32,491 nt of DNA, from assembly GCF_029269265.1 (NCBI RefSeq), contig NZ_JARIXP010000010.1:11665-44155 (forward strand). The letters run 5' to 3'. Positions 21,926-29,764 of this stretch are shown here, piece after piece. The DNA is from Rheinheimera sp. 1928-s. Its GTDB lineage: Bacteria; Pseudomonadota; Gammaproteobacteria; Enterobacterales; Alteromonadaceae. The notes below the pieces were generated by a model. The model saw only the letters and a list, made by a program, of their open reading frames with translations, had not been told where the DNA came from and ran no database searches. A program made the position numbers and the translations under genes. Positions within the stretch are counted from its first letter, which is position 1. The number at the start of each line of letters is the position of its first letter.

Positions 21926-23100
21926 TGCGCGCTTTCATTTTGTTGCTGGTCTGTTTCGCGACGACCTGCTTTGCTCAACACCAAGAACTACAAACTGGTG
22001 CTAGCCAGTTGGCTACACTCCCCGGCTCATCTCCTGTTGAATTAAAAGCAAAACATATAGGCCTGATAGTCAACCAAAGCTCGCTTGTGGGCGATACTCA
22101 TCTGCTGGAGCTGTTGCTGCAACAAGGCCTTGAAGTCAAAACAATATTCTCGCCTGAACATGGTTTTCGAGGTACTGCAGATGCCGGCGCAGCAGTGGAT
22201 AACAGCATAGATCCACAGACTGGTGTCGCTGTGCTGTCTTTGTATGGCAAAAACAAAAAACCAACGCCAGAAGCTCTGCAGGATATAGAGCTGCTGATTT
22301 TTGATCTGCAGGATGTCGGCGTGCGCTATTACACCTATTTATCCACTTTGCATTATGTGATGGAAGCTGCAGCAGAGCAGAATATTCCGCTCTTGGTGCT
22401 CGACAGGCCCAATCCAAATGGCACTTATGTCGACGGTCCTGTACTTGATAAACAGTATCAGTCTTTTGTCGGGATGCACCCTATCCCACTTTTGCATGGC
22501 ATGACGCTGGGCGAGCTGGCTTTGATGATCAAAGGCGAAAGCTGGATTAATAAGGCTGAACAATTAAAGCTCTATGTACTGCCAGTAAAAAACTATCAGC
22601 GGGATATGCCGTATGAGTTACCGGTGCGGCCTAGCCCAAATCTGCCGAATGCTCAGGCTGTGGCTTTGTATCCGTCTTTAGGATTTTTTGAAGCCACACC
22701 TTTAAGTATTGGCCGGGGTACTGACTTTCCATTTCAGGTGCTGGGGTACGCCAACCCGCCTTTAGGAAATTTTGCCTTTAGTCCTGTCTCAAAAGCTGGC
22801 GCTGCCCTGAACCCTCCGCTGAAAAATCAATTGGTTTTAGGGCTGGATTTGCGTCAAGTTAAAGCCGGAGGTTTGGATTTAAGTTATTTAATTCAGGCGC
22901 AGGCGCTTTTTGCTAAACATCAGTTGAAGTTATTTAATTCGCCGGACTTTATGGACAAACTCTCTGGCACAAATAAGCTCAGAGAACACATTGAACAAGG
23001 CTGGAGCGAAGCTCAAATTCGCCAAAGCTGGCAGAGTGAACTCATACGCTTCAGGCAGCAACGCCAGCCTTATTTGCTCTATCCGGATCATCAGCTTTAA
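21925..23100 (+). CDS. namZ: Exo-beta-N-acetylmuramidase NamZ-like (DUF1343, GH171)
   Basis: The 391-residue secreted protein has a signal peptide (cleavage near A17 in T-C-F-A-Q). DUF1343 landmarks follow: I-G-L-I-V-N-Q-S-S near 45-53, the F-S-P-E-H-G-F-R-G motif with Glu78 and His79 (equivalent to the catalytic glutamate of B. subtilis NamZ), the D-L-Q-D-V-G-V-R-Y-Y-T-Y motif at 127-138, and D-R-P-N-P-N-G near 160. NamZ removes terminal MurNAc from peptidoglycan glycan fragments. The ATG shares its first base with the last base of the symporter stop (TGATG), showing coupling. The 3' end meets the GNAT gene with a single base between stop codons. MurQ, kinase or NagZ genes are not nearby. 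Confidence 0.88.
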   Translation: MRAFILLLVCFATTCFAQHQELQTGASQLATLPGSSPVELKAKHIGLIVNQSSLVGDTHLLELLLQQGLEVKTIFSPEHGFRGTADAGAAVDNSIDPQTGVAVLSLYGKNKKPTPEALQDIELLIFDLQDVGVRYYTYLSTLHYVMEAAAEQNIPLLVLDRPNPNGTYVDGPVLDKQYQSFVGMHPIPLLHGMTLGELALMIKGESWINKAEQLKLYVLPVKNYQRDMPYELPVRPSPNLPNAQAVALYPSLGFFEATPLSIGRGTDFPFQVLGYANPPLGNFAFSPVSKAGAALNPPLKNQLVLGLDLRQVKAGGLDLSYLIQAQALFAKHQLKLFNSPDFMDKLSGTNKLREHIEQGWSEAQIRQSWQSELIRFRQQRQPYLLYPDHQL

Positions 23101-23101
23101 T

Positions 23102-23614
23102 TCAAGCCGGAAATAGCTCTGCCATCTGCGTCAAGGTAGCACCAGTCACCCTATTGATGCGCCAGTCGTGCAGCATCACAGCACCTAAAAACTGATAGAA
23201 GTCGATAGCGGGCTGATTCCAGTCCAAAACAGACCATTCCAGACGGCCACAATCACGCTCTACCGCCAGCTTCGCCAGATAAGTGATCAAGGCTTTACCT
23301 ACGCCCACACCACGGCAAGCAGGCTCAACAAATAAGTCTTCCAGATAAATTCCAGGCTTGGCCAAAAAGGTCGAGTAGTTATGGAAAAAAAGCGCAAAAC
23401 CTACATCTTTGCCCTGATAATTCGCCAGCACCACTTCGGCATAGGCTTTGTAAGCAAATAAAGTGTCACGCAGTTTTTGCTCAGTCGCGACCACCTGATC
23501 TGACAGTTTTTCATAATCGGCCAGTTGCTGAATAAAACTTAAAATAGCAGGCACATCAGCTTCTGTCGCTAAACGCAGTTCCAGGCCATCAATGCGGGTT
23601 GAAATAATGCTCAT
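23102..23614 (-). CDS. GNAT-family N-acetyltransferase (SSAT-like)
   Basis: The 170-residue cytoplasmic enzyme has the acetyl-CoA-binding motif R-G-V-G-V-G-K-A-L (101-109), preceded by I-Y-L-E-D-L-F-V-E-P. The end W-S-V-L-D-W-N-Q-P-A-I-D-F-Y-Q-F-L-G-A is characteristic of the spermidine/thialysine acetyltransferase (SSAT) branch of the GNAT superfamily. It transfers an acetyl group from acetyl-CoA to an amine, possibly a polyamine or lysine analogue; the substrate is not certain. AAGGAG lies 6 nt before the ATG at 23612-23614. It is convergent with namZ, with one base between the two stop codons and no terminator room. It follows efp on the same strand, but a long hairpin lies between them. 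Confidence 0.87.
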   Translation of the reverse strand: MSIISTRIDGLELRLATEADVPAILSFIQQLADYEKLSDQVVATEQKLRDTLFAYKAYAEVVLANYQGKDVGFALFFHNYSTFLAKPGIYLEDLFVEPACRGVGVGKALITYLAKLAVERDCGRLEWSVLDWNQPAIDFYQFLGAVMLHDWRINRVTGATLTQMAELFPA

Positions 23615-23666
23615 CAGAACTCCTTAAAAAAGAGGTGGGTCAGAAAAATAACGGCATAAAAACAAA

Positions 23667-23715
23667 GGGGCCAGAGTCATTGATCCGCTATTCGCTTATC
23701 AATGGCTCTGACCCC
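23667..23715. repeat. Long imperfect dyad, REP-like element and probable efp terminator
   Basis: Two 18-base arms pair with two mismatches around a 13-base loop; each arm contains GGGG-[CT]-CAGAG-[CT]-CATTGAT. The sequence resembles the GGGGTCAGAGTCA elements I associate with REP sequences and REP-associated transposases in gammaproteobacteria, though no transposase is here. On the minus strand it is followed by TTTGTTTTTA, so it may also terminate the efp transcript, whose stop codon is 20 bp away. Confidence 0.7.
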
Positions 23716-23734
23716 TTGGCCGGCAACGAGCTAA

Positions 23735-24292
23735 TTACTTAGCGCGGCTGCGGTATTCGTCAGTACGGGTATCGATTTCAATCTTGTCGCCGATTTCAAC
23801 GAAAGCAGGAACCATTAATTCGAAACCTGTGTCCAGCTTAGCTGGCTTCATGACTTTACCTGAAGTGTCGCCACGGGCAGCAGGTTCAGAGTAAACCACT
23901 TCACGTACAACGAATGGAGGTAAGTCAACAGAGATAGCGCGCTCGCCGTAGAAAACGACTGAACACTGCATATCCGGAACCAGATATTTCAGCGCGTCAG
24001 TCATGTTGTCTGCTTCGATTTCGTACTGGTTGTACTCAGCATCCATAAATACATACATTGGGTCTGCGTAGTAAGAGTAAGTCACTTCTTTAGTGTCTAA
24101 CATGACTTGTTCGAACTTGTCGTCAGCACGGTACACAGTCTCAAGACCGCCACCAGTTAACAGACCTTTCATTTTCATTTTTACAACAGCAGCATTACGG
24201 CCAGATTTGTTGAATTCAGCTTTCTGAACAACCATTGGCTCGTTGTTGACCATGATCACCTGGCCAGCGCGTACTTCTTGAGCAGTCTTCAT
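23735..24292 (-). CDS. efp: Elongation factor P, arginine-32 (EarP-modified) type
   Basis: The 185-residue protein is EF-P, which binds between the P and E sites of ribosomes stalled at polyproline and speeds peptide bond formation. The order is an N-terminal KOW-like domain, then two OB domains ending [16 protein letters not shown]. The modification loop reads N-K-S-G-R-N-A-A. Counting from the second of two adjacent ATGs, the tip residue is Arg32, exactly as in Pseudomonas EF-P, in place of the lysine modified by EpmA in E. coli. The gene for the matching rhamnosyltransferase EarP is 21 bp upstream on the same strand. No strong Shine-Dalgarno is visible; the first ATG at 24293-24295 would add one Met. 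Confidence 0.97.
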   Translation of the reverse strand: MKTAQEVRAGQVIMVNNEPMVVQKAEFNKSGRNAAVVKMKMKGLLTGGGLETVYRADDKFEQVMLDTKEVTYSYYADPMYVFMDAEYNQYEIEADNMTDALKYLVPDMQCSVVFYGERAISVDLPPFVVREVVYSEPAARGDTSGKVMKPAKLDTGFELMVPAFVEIGDKIEIDTRTDEYRSRAK

Positions 24293-24313
24293 CATAATTG
24301 AAATATCTTCTTG

Positions 24314-25468
24314 TTAGGAAAAATTGCGCGACATTATAAGTTTATTTTCAGCAAAACGCACGAGGTTGCTGGCAAGATCTTGCTGCTGAATTAAATATTC
24401 CTGCCACTTTTTGTTATGCATCTGAATTTGTTCATGAAAATTACTGAATAAAGCAAATTCTGCATTGATATCCTGCTCCAGATTCCAGGCCATATGCAGT
24501 TTTTTTATACAGGCTTTTTGTTCATCCGTTGCATGCTGCAGATACTTGTCTAAAAAGGCCTGCAGTTTGATTAAATGCGCCTGCTCTTCCTGTCGGTAAA
24601 TTTGCCAGATAAAAGGCTTGCCAGCCCAATGAGCTCTGATCACCGAGTCTTCACCCCGGACAAAATTGATATCACAGCAGGCCAGTAGCTGGTCGTACAT
24701 AGGCTGAGGCATAAAATCTAAAATGCGGATACTTAACGACTTATTGTCAAAACGGCCTGTTTTTAGTTCGGAGAAAAGTTGGGTTAAATCTGTCGCCAGT
24801 TGCCCTTGAGGCACCAACAATAAGGTTTTTTCTGTGGCACCAGCCAGCTGCTCCAGCCAAGGTTGAATTTCAGCCTGGCTATAAGCAAACAAGGAGATTT
24901 TTTGCTGATAATCCATCGCATCCAACAGACCAAGTTGTTGCCAAAACTGCTGTTGTAGCTCTGTTGAATCAGATAATTTCATCAAAGAATCAACCAGCCC
25001 CTGCTCTCTTAATAAGCCACCGGTTTGCTCAGTAAAACCCGGGAAAAAGAAATACTTTTGCAGCGGTAATTGTGGGTGAGGTGATGGTAAGGCATGACAG
25101 CCATGCACCCAGTCCTCTGCCGACAAGTATTCCAGATTCAACCACAAAGGTTTGTCAGTAAAAGCAGCCATCCACTGTAAATAAGAAGGCGGAATAGTGC
25201 AGGCTAAAGCTTCTATCACCAAATCGGGTCTGTCAGCTGCTGTAAGCTCTGGCAATACAGCAGTCCAATGCCTTACCAGCACATTATGTTGCAACTGACT
25301 GGCAAGCTTTGGGTTGACGCTGTGGCAAATTTTCTGAAAGCTAGCTAAATCGTCAACCCACAAGGTGACCTGCCATTGATGTTCATTTTGCAGTTGCCGG
25401 GCTAAACGCCAGCAAATGCCGATATCACCAAAGTTATCTACTACAGAACAAAACAAATCGCAGCGCAT
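24314..25468 (-). CDS. earP: EF-P arginine rhamnosyltransferase EarP
   Basis: The 384-residue glycosyltransferase transfers rhamnose from dTDP-rhamnose to Arg32 of EF-P. The N-terminal catalytic segment C-S-V-V-D-N-F-G-D-I-G-I-C-W-R-L-A-R-Q-L carries the two conserved aspartates (Asp11 and Asp15). The later motif N-F-V-R-G-E-D-S-V-I-R-A-H-W-A-G-K-P-F-I-W binds the nucleotide sugar and holds the conserved glutamate. These fit the GT104 family and its GT-B fold. AAGG lies 7 nt before the ATG. It is the third gene of an apparent four-gene run ending with efp, and the pairing with an arginine-type EF-P makes the identification firm. dTDP-rhamnose synthesis genes are not in the window. Confidence 0.96.
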   Translation of the reverse strand: MRCDLFCSVVDNFGDIGICWRLARQLQNEHQWQVTLWVDDLASFQKICHSVNPKLASQLQHNVLVRHWTAVLPELTAADRPDLVIEALACTIPPSYLQWMAAFTDKPLWLNLEYLSAEDWVHGCHALPSPHPQLPLQKYFFFPGFTEQTGGLLREQGLVDSLMKLSDSTELQQQFWQQLGLLDAMDYQQKISLFAYSQAEIQPWLEQLAGATEKTLLLVPQGQLATDLTQLFSELKTGRFDNKSLSIRILDFMPQPMYDQLLACCDINFVRGEDSVIRAHWAGKPFIWQIYRQEEQAHLIKLQAFLDKYLQHATDEQKACIKKLHMAWNLEQDINAEFALFSNFHEQIQMHNKKWQEYLIQQQDLASNLVRFAENKLIMSRNFS

Positions 25469-25485
25469 GCGTTACCTTTTAGCTA

Positions 25486-25857
25486 TCAGATCAGTTGGCT
25501 AACCAAAGCTTTCAGCGCTTTGGCCATTAAATACAGGGTGGCGATACTAAGCAGCAAGCAACTCCAAAGCAAGGCCTGATACCATAATTTATGCGCTGCT
25601 TGTTTTAACTTATGCCACCAGCTTTGTGGTGTTTGCCAATCAGGCAAATGGCGAAATAATAATAACGCCAGCCATGCCAATAGCACCCAGCCGAGTAATA
25701 CAACGGATAATAACAAGGCGACTTCATAGACCACAGACGGGCCTTGCAGCAGGTAATAGACGCCAAAACCAAGCGCATAAAAACCCAGAAACACCAGGCC
25801 AAAACGCCAGATATACAGCCTTTGCGCTAACTGCTGTGCCTTGCTAAGCAGATTCAT
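25486..25857 (-). CDS. Small membrane protein of unknown function, earP-efp operon
   Basis: I do not recognise the family. The 123-residue product starts M-N-L-L-S-K and has three hydrophobic segments (about 17-37, 43-70 and 93-115) separated by short basic loops; a loop containing a W-Q-T-P-Q-S-W-W-H-K segment at about 75-85 is rich in tryptophan. It is predicted to be an inner-membrane protein. The start codon overlaps the stop of the upstream gene by 4 bp (ATGA) and earP begins 17 bp downstream, so it is very probably co-transcribed with them. The frame is open upstream to 25944, but the overlap and the AAGGG upstream favour the ATG at 25855-25857. Confidence 0.7.
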   Translation of the reverse strand: MNLLSKAQQLAQRLYIWRFGLVFLGFYALGFGVYYLLQGPSVVYEVALLLSVVLLGWVLLAWLALLLFRHLPDWQTPQSWWHKLKQAAHKLWYQALLWSCLLLSIATLYLMAKALKALVSQLI

Positions 25858-26393
25858 ACGCCCTTCTCTTTCAGGCTTGATGCTAAGGTGACAGGGTACA
25901 AAGGCACAAGTCCGGCTTGTCCCGTCATATCCGCAACCAGCCAAATCTGTTCAAACGGATGTTTTAGTGGAATTTGTAACAGATGCGGAGTTTGTTCCAG
26001 CTCTTGCGCATGCCAATCCGGATGAGCATTGCGGATCACCAGCCAGACTTTTTCGGAGTCATAACTTTTTTGCGCTTTATTGCTAATGAGTTTATCCAGC
26101 GCCTGCAATAAACGTTCTGCCACAGGAAATTGCGTCAGTGATTGCAAAGCGTCCAGCGTGCCGCCTTTAAGCTCCCGCCCCAGTATTTTCATCGCTTCGG
26201 CTTCGCTGCCATACAAATGAGCAATTTCCAGATCCAGCCGTTGCTGCTCCAGATAACAGGACACATCAGGCTTAGCTGGCTCGTTATGCCAGATATGCTG
26301 CATTTTGATGCCGAATTTGTGCTGGTACAGTCGCATAAAAAGTTTGGCGGCCTGATGTTCCAGCGCTATTTTTTCATCGATACTGCTTTTCAT
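25854..26393 (-). CDS. Uncharacterised protein, first gene of the earP-efp run
   Basis: The 179-residue soluble protein is not one I can name. Near residues 42-62 it has K-P-D-V-S, then L-D-L-E-I-A-H-L-Y-G-S-E-A-E-A-M; the P-D...D-L-E-I-A spacing loosely recalls PD-(D/E)xK nucleases, but the lysine is replaced by alanine, so I do not claim nuclease activity. The second half has K-V-W-L-V-I-R-N-A-H-P-D-W and E-Q-I-W-L-V-A-D-M strands of an alpha/beta fold. The ATG at 26391-26393 is preceded by GGGTGTG; a TTG 12 bp upstream is possible. It overlaps the next gene by 4 bp, is divergent from the START-like gene, and the 61-bp gap between them must hold both promoters. Confidence 0.65.
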   Translation of the reverse strand: MKSSIDEKIALEHQAAKLFMRLYQHKFGIKMQHIWHNEPAKPDVSCYLEQQRLDLEIAHLYGSEAEAMKILGRELKGGTLDALQSLTQFPVAERLLQALDKLISNKAQKSYDSEKVWLVIRNAHPDWHAQELEQTPHLLQIPLKHPFEQIWLVADMTGQAGLVPLYPVTLASSLKEKGV

Positions 26394-26454
26394 CACACCC
26401 AACAAAGTTGTGTTTCGTATAAGCTTGTATATTAACGAAAAAAGTCAGGTGGTT

Positions 26455-27078
26455 ATGCATTTTTTATTCGCTGTGGTTTTATTTGTGTTGGTGGCTCAGC
26501 CCGCTGTTGCTACAGAGCCAACATGGACCTCATTAAAAACCAAAGCCGGGATCAGTTTGAGTTACCGATACAACCCAGAGCTTGAAGTCAAAGCCAGTGC
26601 CTTTTATCCGGGCAAACCAGAGAGCTTTTTGCTGTTACTCAAAGACACCAAATCGGTGCGACGTTGGCTGAAACAAAGCGAGGACGCAAAGCTTTTGGAA
26701 GGCAGCACAGAAAGCCACTGGAAGGTTTACACCCGCTTTCAATCGGTCTGGCCTGTTAGCCCACGGGATATGGTGACCTGTGCTGATGTGATCAGAAAAA
26801 TGAAAAGCCTGTTGGTCCAAATAAGCGACTGCTCAGACTTAGTGCCAGAAACTAAAGACTATGTGCGCATTCGGGATGTAAAAGCAGTCTGGACTTTAAC
26901 CCCAAAAGACCAGGGTTTTGACATGCAATATCAAGGATCTGCCCACCCAGGTGGTGAATTGCCCAAATGGCTGGTAAAACAACTGACGTTAAGCTCGTTA
27001 CGCGCCAGTTTTGTGGCTTTTAAAACCGAATTAAAGCGCCCCGCTTACCAGGCCAAAACAACACAAGCTAATCGTTAG
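26455..27078 (+). CDS. Secreted START-like lipid-binding domain protein
   Basis: The 207-residue exported protein has a signal peptide (about 1-20, ending A-V-A-T-E) and a START/Bet v1-like domain. Family landmarks include W-L-K-Q-S-E-D-A-K-L-L near 64-74, V-Y-T-R-F-Q-S-V-W-P-V-S-P-R-D-M-V near 88-104, and a C-terminal helix beginning P-K-W-L-V-K-Q-L-T. Bacterial secreted START proteins bind a hydrophobic ligand, possibly a lipid; the ligand here is unknown. The CAGGTGG just before the ATG serves as ribosome site. It is the only rightward gene in this part of the window, and its last 11 bases overlap the convergent rhodanese gene. Confidence 0.82.
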   Translation: MHFLFAVVLFVLVAQPAVATEPTWTSLKTKAGISLSYRYNPELEVKASAFYPGKPESFLLLLKDTKSVRRWLKQSEDAKLLEGSTESHWKVYTRFQSVWPVSPRDMVTCADVIRKMKSLLVQISDCSDLVPETKDYVRIRDVKAVWTLTPKDQGFDMQYQGSAHPGGELPKWLVKQLTLSSLRASFVAFKTELKRPAYQAKTTQANR

Positions 27079-27382
27079 ATTTGGGTTGTTTTTGTTTCAG
27101 CTGCTCATAAGCCCCTGCATTAGTTACATTGCTGTAGCCCATACTTGTTAAGGTTTCAAGCGCAATGCCAGAGCGGCGGCCACTGCGGCAATACAACTGA
27201 ATATCTGCGGTTTTATCCGCGCTGATATCAGTGATCTTTTGCTCAATTTCATTATAAGGAATGTTGATTGCGCCCTCTAAATGCCCTGCTTTATATTCTT
27301 CCGCAGTGCGTACATCAATCCACAGGCTTTGCGCCAGCACCATTGGCGCCCACAACAAAAGTAATATCAGTACATTTTTCAT
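27068..27382 (-). CDS. Periplasmic single-domain rhodanese (PspE-like)
   Basis: The 104-residue product has a signal peptide (M-K-N-V-L-I-L-L-L-L-W-A then P-M-V-L-A-Q) and one rhodanese domain: W-I-D-V-R-T-A-E-E-Y near 21-30, G-H-L-E-G-A-I-N-I-P near 33-42, and the active-site loop Y-C-R-S-G-R-R-S with Cys65. This matches PspE, a periplasmic thiosulfate sulfurtransferase, in size and location. It might supply or detoxify sulfane sulfur, or act in redox. The ATG overlaps the stop of the membrane-protein gene by 4 bp, making it the last gene of a LysE-ABC-membrane-rhodanese operon. It converges with, and overlaps by 11 bp, the START-like gene. Confidence 0.87.
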   Translation of the reverse strand: MKNVLILLLLWAPMVLAQSLWIDVRTAEEYKAGHLEGAINIPYNEIEQKITDISADKTADIQLYCRSGRRSGIALETLTSMGYSNVTNAGAYEQLKQKQPKSND

Positions 27383-28443
27383 GCCCAAAGTCCTTGTCCA
27401 TTGAGTAACAATAAAAGCATAAAACAACACAGCGCTACCGACAATAAACGCAGCTTTTGCCAAAAACTTAAAGCAACAGCCAGAGCAATAGTACTGACAG
27501 CAGAAACTGCATCAAATAAGTTCAGCGCCAGACCAAGAGCTAGCCCGACAGGTAAAACATTCAGCAGCTTTAACAGAACCCACTGTTTTTTTGTACACAG
27601 AGAGAGCCAAAAATAATGCTGAGCCAACAGATGCTGTTGCCATAACTTCTGCTGGGCATAACATAAAAGTGCCAGGTTCCAGCTAAAAGCCGAATTTACA
27701 AATAGCATAGCTTCAGGCTTCAGTTGTTGCTCAAGCCAGTAGTACCATAAAGCCTGTACAAAAATGATCAGTAATAACATCGCTTTGTTTTGTTGCTGCC
27801 GCACAAACCAATACAGCCAATAACGAAACAGAGAACCCGCCGATAACTGCAGCCCCTGTAGCTTCTGCTGCAGAGTTTTCTCTAACAGCATCAAAGCCAA
27901 TAAAGGCACACTCCAAAAACTGATGGCAGGCAATACAAACACTGCCAGCAACGCCAGCCAACTAGTCTGATAGGCTCTAAAGCTCAAACAGAGTACCGCC
28001 AGCACCAGCAGTAGTTGGATGGCGTCAACAGAGGCCATACTTTTACCGCTGAGCAGCAGATACACAAATGCCGGCAAGGTTAAGAACCAGAAGGGCAGCT
28101 GATTGAAGGTCGCCATCAGTTTATTGCTAAGCCAGGCAACGCGAGCAGAAGGTGCCAGACTTTCGACAAAATACTGCTGGGCCATTGGTTTTTGCTGCCA
28201 GGCGACACCACCTTGCCAGCAGAACAGGATCACTAATAACATCTGCAGATAAGGCCAGCGTTCGGTAGTACTCAGTTCCGGGTTAAACAACTGGAAGCCC
28301 AGCAACACCAAAGGAGCCAACAGCCCCAACAATGCATGGCCTGCGACCAGCAGCAATAAAAAGGAAAACTTCTGCAGCGGCGCAAAGGCGTTACAAGTCT
28401 GCTGCCAGAACAACTCAAAGCGAACTAAAAGATAAGTGCCCAC
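27379..28443 (-). CDS. Polytopic membrane protein, probable ABC permease partner
   Basis: The 354-residue protein has about eight to ten hydrophobic segments and many L, Q and W residues. The start is GTG at 28441-28443, overlapping the 3' end of the ABC ATPase gene by 29 bp, so it is very likely the ATPase's membrane partner. It lacks the EAA loop of importers; similar proteins of this size are annotated as DUF6136 (tentative recollection). The exported substrate is unknown. Together with the small single-domain ATPase it resembles a CcmA/CcmB-style or ABC-2-style exporter, but the haem-export motifs are not present. The rhodanese gene overlaps its stop by 4 bp. Confidence 0.7.
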   Translation of the reverse strand: MGTYLLVRFELFWQQTCNAFAPLQKFSFLLLLVAGHALLGLLAPLVLLGFQLFNPELSTTERWPYLQMLLVILFCWQGGVAWQQKPMAQQYFVESLAPSARVAWLSNKLMATFNQLPFWFLTLPAFVYLLLSGKSMASVDAIQLLLVLAVLCLSFRAYQTSWLALLAVFVLPAISFWSVPLLALMLLEKTLQQKLQGLQLSAGSLFRYWLYWFVRQQQNKAMLLLIIFVQALWYYWLEQQLKPEAMLFVNSAFSWNLALLCYAQQKLWQQHLLAQHYFWLSLCTKKQWVLLKLLNVLPVGLALGLALNLFDAVSAVSTIALAVALSFWQKLRLLSVALCCFMLLLLLNGQGLWA

Positions 28444-29047
28444 CGGCCTTTAACTCCAGATGTTGATCGACTGCAAGCTCAAAACTTTCAGGGGATAAAT
28501 GACTGGCAATCAGCACTAAAGCTCCCTCTTCTTTCGCCTTTTGCAATTGCGTGCAGCAATAACGCAAAGAACTCGGGTCCAAAGCGTTAAAAGGCTCATC
28601 CAGCAACAACAACTGCGGTTTTGCGGCCAAAGCCAAAGTTAAACTCAATTTTTTCTGCTGCCCTAACGACAGCACAGCCACTTGTTGCAGCAACAAAGGC
28701 TCAAGAGCAAAAGCTACGGCATAAAGCATCAACTGGTGCATCGCAATACCACGACAACGAGCCACCAACTGCAATACGCCAAGCACTGTATTATCCTGCA
28801 AAGGTGCCACTGCATCAGCACTGATACCTACCACTGCCTGATAAGCAGTACTGCCCACCAAAAGTTGGTTAAAGTCAATGCTGCCCTGCTGAGCTTTATC
28901 TAATCCAGCCAAAACCCGCAACAAGCTGGATTTACCACTGCCATTGACGCCACTTAACCAATGTAAACCGGATTCTAACTGCAGCTGTACATTTGAAAAC
29001 AGCTGTTGCTTGCCATAACTAAAACTTAAATCTTTAATACTCAGCAT
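28415..29047 (-). CDS. ABC transporter ATP-binding protein (CcmA-like small ATPase)
   Basis: The 210-residue protein is a single ABC domain with Walker A G-V-N-G-S-G-K-S (33-40), signature L-S-L-G-Q (126-130), Walker B L-L-L-L-D-E-P (147-152) and a switch histidine in I-A-S-H-L. It hydrolyses ATP to power a transporter, most likely with the membrane protein encoded immediately downstream, whose gene overlaps it by 29 bp. Size and the L-S-L-G-Q-Q-K-K-L signature recall CcmA haem exporters, but no ccm genes surround it. The ATG is 1 bp after the LysE-type stop codon, so translation is coupled. Confidence 0.9.
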   Translation of the reverse strand: MLSIKDLSFSYGKQQLFSNVQLQLESGLHWLSGVNGSGKSSLLRVLAGLDKAQQGSIDFNQLLVGSTAYQAVVGISADAVAPLQDNTVLGVLQLVARCRGIAMHQLMLYAVAFALEPLLLQQVAVLSLGQQKKLSLTLALAAKPQLLLLDEPFNALDPSSLRYCCTQLQKAKEEGALVLIASHLSPESFELAVDQHLELKAGGHLSFSSL

Positions 29048-29048
29048 C

Positions 29049-29663
29049 TTAGTTCATCCACTCTGAATAAAGCTCAGTCAAGACCGGAAGTACAGACACC
29101 ACCAACAACATAGCCATGGCCCAGTTAAAAATACGCTGATACAAAGGTTGGTTTAATACGGAACGCAGCAAAGCACCACAGGTTAACCAGACGCCCACAC
29201 AAGGAAAACTGACCAGCAAAAACGCAGCAGTGATTTGAGTGACATCCCACCAGGCATTACCTGCCACAGTGGTAAAAGCAGCCACAGCACCTGATGCCAT
29301 AATCCAGGCTTTGCCATTCACCCACTGAAATAAGGCAGCTTGCAGAAAGCTAAAAGGTTTAGCATCAGAGCCTTCAATGCTGCTTGGCGTGCTGGAACCA
29401 ATTTTCCAGGCCAGCCACAGCAGATACAACACTCCAATCACTTTGATCCAGATATGCAGCTGCGGGAAACGCTCAAATACCACACCAAAACCCAAACCAA
29501 CCAGCAACACCATCAAAGGGAAACCAAAACAAATACCGAAAAAATGCGGCAGGCTGGCTTTAACACCATAGTTCACACCAGAGGACAACATCATGATGTT
29601 GTTCGGACCCGGGGTTACGGTAGTGGAAAAGGCAAAAAACAACACAGCAAAGAAAACGTCCAC
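29049..29663 (-). CDS. LysE/RhtB-family amino acid exporter
   Basis: The 204-residue inner-membrane protein has six predicted helices and the family motif S-T-T-V-T-P-G-P-N-N (about 13-22). It continues with a G-x-x-x-S-L-P-H-F-F-G-I segment and W-V-N-G-K-A-W in the middle. LysE/RhtB proteins export amino acids or derivatives. I place the start at GTG 29661-29663, where GGAG lies 5 nt upstream and the family motif falls at the usual distance; a TTG at 29681 is an alternative. The ABC ATPase gene begins 1 bp after its stop, making this the first gene of the four-gene run. Confidence 0.87.
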   Translation of the reverse strand: MDVFFAVLFFAFSTTVTPGPNNIMMLSSGVNYGVKASLPHFFGICFGFPLMVLLVGLGFGVVFERFPQLHIWIKVIGVLYLLWLAWKIGSSTPSSIEGSDAKPFSFLQAALFQWVNGKAWIMASGAVAAFTTVAGNAWWDVTQITAAFLLVSFPCVGVWLTCGALLRSVLNQPLYQRIFNWAMAMLLVVSVLPVLTELYSEWMN

Positions 29664-29764
29664 AACAACTCCAGAGGACAAAGCATTAATGCATTGAATC
29701 TAAAGCAGATCGGCTCTTAAACACAAGCGATAAAACCCAGGCTTTTGTATTTATTCTGAGGGTT

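Noticed and set aside
25854-26393. PD-(D/E)xK nuclease call for the 179-residue protein
   Set aside because: The P-D...E-x-K pattern is broken because alanine replaces the lysine, so activity cannot be supported from sequence.
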